From the NCBI GenBank assembly GCA_030841195.1, contig JAVEDA010000020.1, forward strand, positions 1-8,399: a stretch of 8,399 nucleotides of DNA, read 5' to 3'. The notes under the pieces are model-generated. The model did no database searches, had not been told where the DNA came from, and worked only from the letters and a program-made list of their open reading frames with translations. A program made the position numbers and the translations under genes. The first letter of the stretch is position 1. Every line of letters begins with the position of its first letter. The stretch comes from Actinomycetota bacterium (GTDB lineage: Bacteria; Actinomycetota; Actinomycetes; JACCUZ01). Of this stretch, positions 1 through 7,654 are shown in pieces.

Positions 1-1
1 C

Positions 2-1489
2 GCGATCTGGTCGCATCGCTGGTACGTCAACGGCGACGACTACGGCCTGACCGGCCCGGACGTCGCGGGCGAGCCCAACAAGGCCGGGGGCGCCCAGATC
101 GGTGACACTGGCATCTGGCTCGGCGACTACACCACCGAGGCGGAGAACGGCGGCCTCGGCGTGTTTGCGCACGAGTACGGCCACGACCTCGGTCTGCCGG
201 ACTACTACGACACCGCGGGCGGCGAGAACGGCACCGCCTTCTGGACCCTGATGAGCTCGGGCTCCTGGCTTAGCCACGGCGAAGCCGCGGGCGAGGGCAT
301 CGGCGTCACCCCGGGCCTCATGGGCCCGGAGGAGAAGCGATTCCTCGGCTGGCTGGACTACAGCACCGCGGCCATGGGAAGCAGCGGGGACTACATCCTG
401 AACCCGGCGCAGTTCCACGAGACCGGCAAGGATCAGGCCGTCCGGGTCGACCTGCCCAGCGTCGACAAGACCAAGGACTACACAACCCCGGCCTCCGGCG
501 CGAACGCCTGGTGGACCGGCACGGCCGACAACCTGAACGAGTCGCTGTCGCGCAGCGTCGACGCGGCGTCGCGCGTCACCGTCACCGCGAAGGCGTGGTA
601 CGACATCGAGGACGGCTACGACTACCTGTACGGCGAGTACTCGCTGGACAACGGTGAGAGCTGGCAGCGGGCCGGCGCCGGGGTCAGCGGCAGCTCCAAG
701 GGCAAGTGGACCACCCTTCGGTACGCCTACCGCGCCGACGGGCAGCCGTCGCTGTTCCGGTTCCGGTACCAGACCGACGGCGGTGTCCACCTCCCCGGTG
801 CGTTCCTTGACGACATCGCCATCTCGGCCGGTACGGCCTTCACCGACGACGTGGAGTCCGGCCAGAACGGCTGGGAGTCGACCGGTCGCTGGACCATCAA
901 CAGCGGCTCGGTGACGGCCACCTACCAGCGCTACTACCTGGTGGAGAACCGGCAGTACCAGGGCTGGGACGACACCCTGCGGACCGGGCCGTACCAGTTC
1001 GACGAGGCCTTCACGAGGCCGAACTGGGTGGAGTTCTTCTCCTTCCAGAACGGCATGCTGGTCTGGTACGTCGACGACTCGTTCGAGGACAACAACACGA
1101 TCGAGCACGCGGGCGGCGGAGCCTCGCTGCCGGTGGACGCCCACCCGGCCAAGTTCACCTACCCGGACGGGACGGCGCCGAGCAACCGGCGCCAGCCGCT
1201 GGACGGGACGTTCTCGACCCAGCCGACGGATGGCGTGTGCCTGCACAAGCAGGTCCTAGGCGGGACCAAGAAGGCCCCGACCGTCACGTCGGTCGAGGCG
1301 TGCGCGCCGGCGGGACTAGTGACGTCGGTGTTCGACGACACCAACCCGCTCGCGTACTGGAGCGACACCAACCCGCTCAACAGCGTGCAGGTCAACGGGC
1401 ACGGCGTGAAGGTCAGCATCACCAACGGGGGCGATGACGACCTCGCAATCCACGTGGACAACCCGGCCGCCCCGGTGGTCACCCCGTAG
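2..1489 (+). CDS. M6 family metalloprotease (immune inhibitor A-like), 5' end outside window
   Basis: This is a secreted zinc endopeptidase of MEROPS family M6, the relatives of Bacillus immune inhibitor A. The frame is open from base 2, so the true start, signal peptide, propeptide and first part of the catalytic domain lie outside; the GTG at 161 is internal. Visible residues number about 495. Residues 57-67 are HEYGHDLGLPD, the HExxHxxGxxD zinc site: His57 and His61 are ligands, Glu58 is the catalytic base and Asp67 a probable third ligand. LMSSGSW around Met84 is the Met-turn. Residues ~170-275 form a beta-rich region with FLDDIAIS, resembling the inserted MAM/jelly-roll-like domain of InhA proteins. 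Residues 351-382 (GMLVWYVDDSFEDNN through LPVDAHP) are a conserved M6 C-terminal block. Cys413 and Cys434 could form a disulfide. There is no membrane anchor or sortase signal at the C-terminus, so the product is probably released. A hairpin follows the stop codon. Family assignment is firm; the substrate is unknown. Confidence 0.93.
   Translation, partial: AIWSHRWYVNGDDYGLTGPDVAGEPNKAGGAQIGDTGIWLGDYTTEAENGGLGVFAHEYGHDLGLPDYYDTAGGENGTAFWTLMSSGSWLSHGEAAGEGIGVTPGLMGPEEKRFLGWLDYSTAAMGSSGDYILNPAQFHETGKDQAVRVDLPSVDKTKDYTTPASGANAWWTGTADNLNESLSRSVDAASRVTVTAKAWYDIEDGYDYLYGEYSLDNGESWQRAGAGVSGSSKGKWTTLRYAYRADGQPSLFRFRYQTDGGVHLPGAFLDDIAISAGTAFTDDVESGQNGWESTGRWTINSGSVTATYQRYYLVENRQYQGWDDTLRTGPYQFDEAFTRPNWVEFFSFQNGMLVWYVDDSFEDNNTIEHAGGGASLPVDAHPAKFTYPDGTAPSNRRQPLDGTFSTQPTDGVCLHKQVLGGTKKAPTVTSVEACAPAGLVTSVFDDTNPLAYWSDTNPLNSVQVNGHGVKVSITNGGDDDLAIHVDNPAAPVVTP
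1336..1378 (+). repeat. 16-bp exact direct repeat inside the M6 protease gene
   Basis: CGACACCAACCCGCTC occurs at 1336-1351 and again at 1363-1378, 27 bp apart. Both copies are in frame, so the peptide DTNPL recurs every nine residues near the protein's C-terminus. The first copy lies in the FDDT element that M6 proteins normally carry; the second follows the YW pair. It is probably a local in-frame duplication or chance codon reuse, with no sign of mobile DNA. Confidence 0.6.
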
Positions 1490-1511
1490 GCACGCTCCAC
1501 CAGCAGCACCC

Positions 1512-1546
1512 GGAGGGGCGGCAGTCCTCGCGACTGCCGGCCCTCC
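1512..1546 (+). terminator. Intrinsic-type GC hairpin after the M6 protease
   Basis: The left arm (1512-1526) and right arm (1532-1546) are reverse complements over 15 positions with a single mismatch, around a 5-nt CTCGC loop. The hairpin begins 22 nt after the protease stop codon and lies upstream of the next promoter. No T-run follows it. Strong GC stems without a U-tract are often taken as terminators in high-GC actinobacteria, but that role is inferred here. Confidence 0.7.
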
Positions 1547-1579
1547 CGCGTGTGCGGCACCTCCGGCCGACGGCAGGAT

Positions 1580-1596
1580 GGTTGTTATCGGCAACC
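1580..1596 (+). promoter_or_regulatory. Putative MarR operator 1 (overlaps -35)
   Basis: GGTTG-N7-CAACC is a perfect 5-bp-arm inverted repeat of 17 bp that covers the -35 hexamer. It matches a second 17-bp site 27 bp downstream at 13 of 17 positions. Short palindromes of this size overlapping the promoter of their own gene are typical targets of autoregulated MarR dimers. The likely ligand is the MarR encoded at 1648 or the one at 3719; which one cannot be decided from sequence. Confidence 0.55.
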
Positions 1597-1610
1597 AAAT
1601 CAGATAGGTT
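1582..1610 (+). promoter_or_regulatory. Putative sigma-70-like promoter of the marR/MFS operon
   Basis: TTGTTA (1582-1587) and TAGGTT (1605-1610, fitting TAnnnT) are separated by 17 bp. They sit in the most AT-rich stretch of the window, between the protease terminator and marR-1. A start site about 6-8 nt after the -10 would leave a 5' leader of roughly 30 nt before the ATG at 1648. Both hexamers are overlapped by the palindromes annotated as operators, as expected for a repressible promoter. The start site itself is inferred. Confidence 0.55.
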
Positions 1611-1623
1611 GTATTCAGCAAGC
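1607..1623 (+). promoter_or_regulatory. Putative MarR operator 2 (overlaps -10 and start region)
   Basis: GGTTGTATTCAGCAAGC repeats the pattern of operator 1 (GGTTGT..TC.GCAA.C) and has arms GGTTG and CAAGC with one mismatch. It begins inside the -10 hexamer and extends over the expected transcription start. A further CAACC half-site at 1623-1627 could pair with GGTTG at 1607-1611 across an 11-nt spacer, so the exact register of this site is uncertain. Confidence 0.45.
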
Positions 1624-1647
1624 AACCCCGCAGGACGGTGACCGGCG

Positions 1648-2127
1648 ATGACCATCACACCCCATATGACTCCCCCCGTCAGCCCGCGCGACCGGGTCAC
1701 CCAGCTGCTCCGCTCGGTGCGCGAGGTCACCGTGCTCTGGCGCGACGTGAGCCGGGTGGCGTTCCCAGCGGGCTCGTCCGGCCTCGGAGTCCTGCACCTG
1801 GTCGAGCAGCAGGGGCCGATGCGGGTCAGCGACCTGGCGACCTGCAGACACGTCGGTGTCTCCACGATGAGCCGGAACGTGGCGGAGCTGACCGCTGCCG
1901 GGCTGCTGGCCTGGGAGCTGTCCGCCGACGACGCCCGTACCCATGTCGTCCGCCTGACGCCGGCCGGCCGCGCCGACCTCGACCGCGCCCGCAACGAGTT
2001 CCTGGACCGGATGCTTCCGGCCCTGCAGGGCTGGACCGAGGCAGAGGTCGCCGAGCTCGAGCGCCAGCTGACCCGCCTCACCCACGACCTGACCGCTGCC
2101 ACCGGCCGCGCCCCGGAAAGGACCTGA
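1648..2127 (+). CDS. MarR family transcriptional regulator 1
   Basis: This is a 159-residue winged-helix regulator, a normal length for MarR, expected to bind DNA as a dimer and repress until a small phenolic or drug-like ligand binds. The helix-turn-helix spans about residues 59-87 (MRVSDLATCRHVGVSTMSRN). The wing spans about 88-107 and holds the D-x-R signature (Asp95, Arg97) and the VRLTPAGR strand and helix start. N- and C-terminal helices would form the dimer interface. Cys66 is the only cysteine and lies in the HTH; a redox role is not supported. The ATG at 1648 fits the leader, although the upstream AGGA (1632-1635) is 12 nt away and weak. The ATG at 1666 is in frame but has no better site. 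It is the first gene of the operon and its stop overlaps the next start by one base (TGATG), implying translational coupling. Likely role: autorepressor of the efflux operon. Confidence 0.9.
   Translation: MTITPHMTPPVSPRDRVTQLLRSVREVTVLWRDVSRVAFPAGSSGLGVLHLVEQQGPMRVSDLATCRHVGVSTMSRNVAELTAAGLLAWELSADDARTHVVRLTPAGRADLDRARNEFLDRMLPALQGWTEAEVAELERQLTRLTHDLTAATGRAPERT
2115..2122 (+). promoter_or_regulatory. Ribosome binding site that sets the start of MFS exporter 1
   Basis: GGAAAGGA lies 4 nt before the ATG at 2127. It supports starting the exporter there, although the same frame is open from 1638. The 163 codons before 2127 are an out-of-frame reading of marR-1 and encode no transporter-like sequence. 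Confidence 0.75.
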
Positions 2128-3722
2128 TGTCCACCGCTATCCCCATCGACCCGACCGCTCCCGCCGCCCCGGAGGCGGCCGTGCCGATGAGCCACCGCGA
2201 GGTGCTGGAGGCGCTGTCCGGCCTGCTCATCGGCATGTTCGTGGCGATGCTCTCCTCGACCGTCGTGACCAACGCGCTACCCACCATCATCGGCGACCTC
2301 GGCGGCGGCGAGTCGGCCTACACCTGGGTGATCACCGCCACCCTGCTGACCACCACGGCGACCACGCCGATCTGGGGCAAGCTCGCGGATCTGTTCAGCC
2401 GCAAGATGCTGGTGCAGGTCGCGCTGGTCGTCTTCGTCGCCGGGTCGGCGATGGCCGGTCTCGCGCCGGGGATCGGCTGGCTGATCGGGGCCCGGGCGGT
2501 GCAGGGGATCGGCGTCGGCGGCCTCACCGCCCTGGTCCAGGTGGTGATGGCCGCGATGATCGCGCCAAGGGAGCGGGGCCGCTACTCCGGCTACCTCGGG
2601 GCGACCTTCGCGCTCGCGACGATCAGCGGTCCGCTGCTCGGTGGGCTGATCGTCGACACGTCGTGGCTGGGCTGGCGCTGGTGCTTCTTCGTGGGTGCGC
2701 CGTTCGCGCTGCTGGCCTTCGTCGTGCTGCAGAAGACCTTGCACCTGCCCGTCGTACGCCGGGAAGGGGTGAGCATCGACTACCTCGGCGCCACCCTCAT
2801 CGTCGGCGGGGTGAGCACCCTGCTCATCTGGGTCTCGCTCGCCGGGCACCAGTTCGCCTGGGGCTCGCCCGCGACCGCCCTGATGGTGGGCGGGGGAGTG
2901 CTGCTGCTGGCCCTGGCGGTCTGGCGCGAGGCGCGGGCCGCCGAGCCCATCATCCCGCTCCGCCTGTTCCGCGACCGCAACACCGCGCTGGCCACGTTCG
3001 CCAGCCTGTTCGTCGGCGTCGCGCTGTTCGGCAGCACCGTCTTCCTCAGCCAGTACTTCCAGATCTCGCGCGGCAAGAGCCCCACCGTCGCCGGCCTGAT
3101 GTCGCTGCCGATGATCGCCGGACTGGTGCTCGCCAGTCTGGTGGTCGGGCGCATCATCACCAGGACGGGTCGCTACAAGCGCTTCATGGTCGGCGGCGGT
3201 GCCCTGGTCACCGGGGGCCTGGTGCTCCTCGGCACCATCGACGCGCACACCCCGCTGTGGGTGATCGGTGTCTGGATGGCCGTCCTCGGTCTCGGTCTCG
3301 GCGCGACCATGCAGAACCTCGTCCTCGCGGTGCAGAACACCGTCGGCCAGTCCGACCTGGGTGCGGCCAGCTCGACGGTCTCGTTCTTCCGGTCGCTCGG
3401 CGGCGCCATCGGGGTGTCCGCGCTGGGCGCCCTGCTCGGCCACCAGGTCACGTCACTGGTCGGTTCCGGCCTGGCCCGGCTGGGCGTCGCCCCCTCCGCC
3501 GACGGCGCCTCCGGCGGCATCCCGGACGTCCGCGCCCTGCCCGCCCCGGTGCGCGCGGTGGTGGAGGACGCCTACGGGGTGGCGGTGTCGCACATCTTCC
3601 TGGTGGCGGCGCCGTTCGCCCTGCTAGCGCTGGGCGCCATCATTGCCATGACTGAGGTGCCGCTGCGGCGCACACTTGACCTCGATCCGGTAAACAGCGA
3701 GCCACTGGGAGCGAACAGATGA
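2127..3722 (+). CDS. MFS drug exporter 1, DHA2 (EmrB/QacA-like, 14-TM) family
   Basis: This is a 531-residue inner-membrane proton-coupled exporter; the length and hydrophobic pattern fit the 14-helix DHA2 group. TM1 carries STVVTNALPTIIGDLGG (44-60). Motif A is GKLADLFSRK (84-93), motif B is RAVQG (123-127), and the antiporter motif C is GPLLGG (168-173). A loop with GKSPTVAGLMSLPM (316-329) is typical of the family. The C-terminal loop (~440-485) is polar, followed by a last helix and a short cytoplasmic tail. In the LDxT position of TM1 this protein has LSST (Ser43), without the Asp seen in exporter 2. It overlaps marR-1 by one base and marR-2 by four. The MarR neighbour suggests induction by its own substrate. 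Multidrug, antibiotic or metabolite export is likely; the substrate cannot be told from sequence. Confidence 0.92.
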   Translation: MSTAIPIDPTAPAAPEAAVPMSHREVLEALSGLLIGMFVAMLSSTVVTNALPTIIGDLGGGESAYTWVITATLLTTTATTPIWGKLADLFSRKMLVQVALVVFVAGSAMAGLAPGIGWLIGARAVQGIGVGGLTALVQVVMAAMIAPRERGRYSGYLGATFALATISGPLLGGLIVDTSWLGWRWCFFVGAPFALLAFVVLQKTLHLPVVRREGVSIDYLGATLIVGGVSTLLIWVSLAGHQFAWGSPATALMVGGGVLLLALAVWREARAAEPIIPLRLFRDRNTALATFASLFVGVALFGSTVFLSQYFQISRGKSPTVAGLMSLPMIAGLVLASLVVGRIITRTGRYKRFMVGGGALVTGGLVLLGTIDAHTPLWVIGVWMAVLGLGLGATMQNLVLAVQNTVGQSDLGAASSTVSFFRSLGGAIGVSALGALLGHQVTSLVGSGLARLGVAPSADGASGGIPDVRALPAPVRAVVEDAYGVAVSHIFLVAAPFALLALGAIIAMTEVPLRRTLDLDPVNSEPLGANR

Positions 3723-4174
3723 CCGAAGGGCCGACGGCGTACGGCGAGGTGGAGCGGGAGCTCGCGGTGCTGCTGCGGCGGGCCCGGGCCTGGAACCGGG
3801 ACGTCGCGACCGAGGTGCACCCCGACCTGCAGCCGGCGGCCTACGCCCTGTTGGCCCGGGTGGACGAGGTCGGCAGCGTCCGCGCCAGCGACCTCGGCGC
3901 CTACTTCGGCATCGACAAGGGCGCGATCAGCCGCCAGGTCGCGCTGCTGGAGCGGGTCGGGCTGGTGGTCCGGGAGCCGGACCCGGACGACGGCCGGGCC
4001 CAGCGGCTGGTCGTCACCGACGAGGGCCGCAAGCGGATCGAGGACGCGCGCAGCGGCCGGCGCCGCCTGGTCCGCGAACAGCTGGACCAGTGGCCGGCCG
4101 AGGAGGTCGCCACCCTGGCGCGGCTGCTGGGCCGCTACAACCAGCAGATGAACGCGGCTCTCGGGAAGGAGTGA
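3719..4174 (+). CDS. MarR family transcriptional regulator 2
   Basis: This is a 151-residue MarR-type winged-helix protein. The HTH occupies about residues 54-83 (VRASDLGAYFGIDKGAISRQ), and the wing about 84-101 with the DPDDGR signature (Asp91, Arg93) leading into VVTDEGRKR. The C-terminal helices (~104-147) complete the dimerisation domain. GGGAG (3707-3711) lies 7 nt before the ATG, and the start overlaps the exporter 1 stop as ATGA, so translation is probably coupled. The protein is clearly diverged from regulator 1 throughout, including the recognition helix, so it is not a recent duplicate. No promoter is apparent in front of it, which places it on the same transcript. It may bind the same upstream operators, act on another promoter, or sense a different ligand for exporter 2. 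Confidence 0.9.
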   Translation: MTEGPTAYGEVERELAVLLRRARAWNRDVATEVHPDLQPAAYALLARVDEVGSVRASDLGAYFGIDKGAISRQVALLERVGLVVREPDPDDGRAQRLVVTDEGRKRIEDARSGRRRLVREQLDQWPAEEVATLARLLGRYNQQMNAALGKE

Positions 4175-4199
4175 CGCGCGCGGCGGGTTGGCACCGAAG

Positions 4200-5723
4200 A
4201 TGACTGCCACCGAGAAGCCTGAGCAGCGCGCCGCCGTCGGTTTCCGGTCCGAGCGTGGGCCAGTGCTCATCGCGCTGATGCTGTCGACCTCCCTGGTCGC
4301 GCTCGACGCGACGATCCTCGCGACCGCGGTGCCCTCGGTCGTCCGCGACCTGGGCGGCTTCTCGCAGTTCCCCTGGCTGTTCTCCATCTACCTGCTGACC
4401 CAGGCCGTCACCACCCCCCTCTACGGCAAGCTGGCCGACGTCCTCGGGCGTCGACCGGTGCTGTTCTTCGGCATCGCGGTGTTCCTGGCCGGTTCGGTCC
4501 TCTGCGGGGTCGCGTGGAGCATGCCGACCCTCATCATTGCCCGGGCGATCCAGGGCATCGGCGCCGGCGCGGTGCTGCCAATGACGGTCACTGTCGTGGG
4601 GGACCTGTACTCCGTCGAAGAGCGGGCCCGCGTGCAGGGCTACCTGGCGAGCGTCTGGGGTGTGGCCGCGGTCGTCGGACCGACCCTCGGCGGGGTGTTC
4701 TCGGAGTACCTGAGCTGGCGGTGGATCTTCTTCATCAACATCCCGGTGGGTGGCGTTGCCGCCTGGATGCTGTGGCGGCACTTCCACGAGCAGGTGGAGA
4801 AGACCCGGCACCAGCTCGACCTCGCCGGATCCGCGCTGCTTACCGCCGGGTTCTCGCTGCTCATCCTGGGGCTGCTCGAGGGCGGCGTTGCGTGGGACTG
4901 GGGCTCGCCGGTCAGCTTCGCGACCTTCATCGTCGGCGCGGCTGCGCTCGTCGCATTCGTGCTGGTCGAGCGTCGGGCGCCAGAGCCGGTGCTGCCGCTG
5001 TGGGTCTTCACCCGCCGGGTCCTGATCGGCGGCAACCTCGCAGCGGTGGCCATCGGGGTGGCGCTGATCGGTCTGGTGTCCTACGTACCGACGTACGTCC
5101 AGGGTGTGCTGGGGACCGGTGCGCTGGTGGCAGGGTTCGCGCTGGCCGCGATGACGGTCGGTTGGCCGATCGCGGCAGCGCTCTCCGGCCGGCTCTACCT
5201 GCGGATCGGCTTCCGGGACACGGCCCTGATCGGCGCCGCGATCGTGGTGCTCGGCGCCGTGCTGGTGGTCATGCTCACGGAGTCCTCCCCGGTACTGGCG
5301 GTGGCGGGCGCGACCTTCGTCATCGGCGTCGGCTTCGGGTTGAGCTCGGCGCCGACGATCGTTGCCGTCCAGTCGGTGGTCGACTGGCGGCGCCGTGGCG
5401 TCGTGACCGGCACGAACCTGTTCTGCCGCAACCTCGGGAGCGCCGTCGGTGTGGCGGTGTTCGGCGCGATCGTCAACGCGACCCTGGCCGACCGGTTCGC
5501 GCACCCCCCGGGCAGCGTCGCCGGCCGGCTCCCCGAGCGGTCCGAGGCCGAGCGGCTGGTGCTCGACGGAGGCGCCAAACCGGGGCCGGTCACCGAGTTC
5601 CTCCGGTCCGCCCTCTTCGACGCCTCGCACCACGTGTTCGTCGGCGTCGTGGCGACGGCGCTGGTGCTCTTCGCGGTCCTGTGGCTGATGCCGCGACGCA
5701 CCGAGATGCTCGACGTCAGCTGA
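4200..5723 (+). CDS. MFS drug exporter 2, DHA2 (EmrB/QacA-like, 14-TM) family
   Basis: This is a 507-residue proton-coupled inner-membrane exporter with the usual DHA2 length and 14-helix pattern. TM1 contains LDATILATAVPSVVRDLGG, with Asp36 in the position often acidic in QacA-like pumps. Motif A is GKLADVLGRR (76-85), motif B RAIQG (115-119), and motif C GPTLGG (160-165), followed by LSWRWIFFINIPVG, a family hallmark. A polar loop before the last helix and the tail MPRRTEMLDVS end the protein. The start is uncertain: I chose ATG 4200, but an in-frame TTG at 4188 would add four residues (MAPK). Neither has a well-spaced Shine-Dalgarno sequence; GGCGGG (4182-4187) is 12 nt from the ATG and directly abuts the TTG. 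It follows marR-2 by 25 nt and is the last operon gene. It belongs to the same superfamily as exporter 1 but is clearly diverged, which suggests a different substrate range. Confidence 0.92.
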   Translation: MTATEKPEQRAAVGFRSERGPVLIALMLSTSLVALDATILATAVPSVVRDLGGFSQFPWLFSIYLLTQAVTTPLYGKLADVLGRRPVLFFGIAVFLAGSVLCGVAWSMPTLIIARAIQGIGAGAVLPMTVTVVGDLYSVEERARVQGYLASVWGVAAVVGPTLGGVFSEYLSWRWIFFINIPVGGVAAWMLWRHFHEQVEKTRHQLDLAGSALLTAGFSLLILGLLEGGVAWDWGSPVSFATFIVGAAALVAFVLVERRAPEPVLPLWVFTRRVLIGGNLAAVAIGVALIGLVSYVPTYVQGVLGTGALVAGFALAAMTVGWPIAAALSGRLYLRIGFRDTALIGAAIVVLGAVLVVMLTESSPVLAVAGATFVIGVGFGLSSAPTIVAVQSVVDWRRRGVVTGTNLFCRNLGSAVGVAVFGAIVNATLADRFAHPPGSVAGRLPERSEAERLVLDGGAKPGPVTEFLRSALFDASHHVFVGVVATALVLFAVLWLMPRRTEMLDVS

Positions 5724-5726
5724 CGG

Positions 5727-6962
<1,236 letters not shown>

Positions 6963-6990
6963 CGGGCCACGCTACGTCAGGGGCATCCCG

Positions 6991-7620
6991 TCAGGTCATC
7001 CGAGCCCTCATGGCGCTGACACCGTCGCCGGTGAGGTCGTCGAGGCCGGCGCGTCGACCCGACATCGCAAGCAGCAGGGCGATCGCCGGTCCGGAGACGG
7101 TCGCCCCGGACCCGTGCTCCCAGTCCACGTCGGTGGCGACGAGATGCAGTCCCTCGGAGCGCTTCTTGGCGCCGACCAGTGGCTGGGCGCCCTTGTAGAA
7201 GTCGAGGCTGGCGACGAGCGCCTCGGGGGCGCGGTTCATGGTCCGCCCGAGCGGCCGGGCCGCGTCCTCGGAGTGCACCACGATCTCGGAGATCGGGACC
7301 TGCGACGGCCCGGGCGGCGCCGATGTCCGCCCAGCGCTGGCGCGGGTCTCCGCTACCAGCTCGTCGGCGGTGCCTGCCCCGTAGCGGTGGATGTTGTTCT
7401 CGTTGAACTTCGAGAAGTTGAACGCCGCCCCCGCGAACTGGGTCACGAACGAGACCGGCGTGGTGTGGGCAGTCGCGACGCAGTGCGCGGCGACGTCCTT
7501 GACGGTCCAGCCGGCAGCGAGCGAGGGGTTGGCCCAGTCGTCCGGGGTCAGCGTCGCGAGCAGGTCCGCGAAGCGCAACCGCTCCTGGTGGACGAGGGGC
7601 CACAGGTCGGTCGAGGTCAT
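6991..7620 (-). CDS. Maleylpyruvate isomerase/mycothiol-dependent (MDMPI, DinB-fold) family protein
   Basis: This is a 209-residue cytosolic protein of the MDMPI family, metal-binding four-helix enzymes that commonly use mycothiol as cofactor in actinobacteria. The N-terminal domain has GWTVKDVAAHC with His46. Glu112 and His116 lie in ISEIVVHSEDAARPLGR, giving the H...E-x3-H arrangement of zinc ligands known for maleylpyruvate isomerase. The C-terminal segment (157-201: GLHLVATDVDWEHG, then V-x-GP and LLLAMSGR, ending LTGDGV) matches the SCP2-like MDMPI C-terminal domain. No gentisate or other aromatic-degradation genes are near, so true maleylpyruvate isomerase activity is unlikely; thiol transfer or detoxification is a guess. 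Start is the ATG at 7620 (TTG codons follow no motif upstream), with only a weak CAGG just before it. The gene is 34 nt downstream of hrpA and 28 nt upstream of the PLP enzyme. Confidence 0.82.
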   Translation of the reverse strand: MTSTDLWPLVHQERLRFADLLATLTPDDWANPSLAAGWTVKDVAAHCVATAHTTPVSFVTQFAGAAFNFSKFNENNIHRYGAGTADELVAETRASAGRTSAPPGPSQVPISEIVVHSEDAARPLGRTMNRAPEALVASLDFYKGAQPLVGAKKRSEGLHLVATDVDWEHGSGATVSGPAIALLLAMSGRRAGLDDLTGDGVSAMRARMT

Positions 7621-7654
7621 GCCTGCGACGGTAGCCCTGTCGCCGCCTGTGCGG

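Noticed and set aside
161..1489. GTG at 161 as the true start of the M6 protease
   Set aside because: It lies three codons before the zinc motif. The frame is open to the window edge, with sensible sequence upstream (GDTGIWLGDYTTEAENGGLG), so the gene simply begins outside.
1638..2126. N-terminal extension of exporter 1 from GTG 1638
   Set aside because: The extra 163 codons are an out-of-frame reading of marR-1 (Arg/Pro-rich), and the ATG at 2127 has a good ribosome site and a normal DHA2 N-terminus.
2277..3443. Long open minus-strand frame (388 codons) opposite MFS exporter 1
   Set aside because: Its translation is a hydrophilic, low-complexity mix of R, D, G, Q and H with no domain. This is the expected mirror of a high-GC gene encoding hydrophobic helices on the other strand.
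4186..4195. GGTTGGCACC before exporter 2 as a third MarR operator
   Set aside because: It has only a GGTTG half-site and 3-bp arms, and there is no promoter-like sequence around it. It is too weak to annotate.
4014..5633. Minus-strand open frame of 539 codons opposite marR-2 and exporter 2
   Set aside because: It has the same Arg/Asp/Gln/His-rich shadow composition, runs across two well-supported genes, and shows no recognisable motif.
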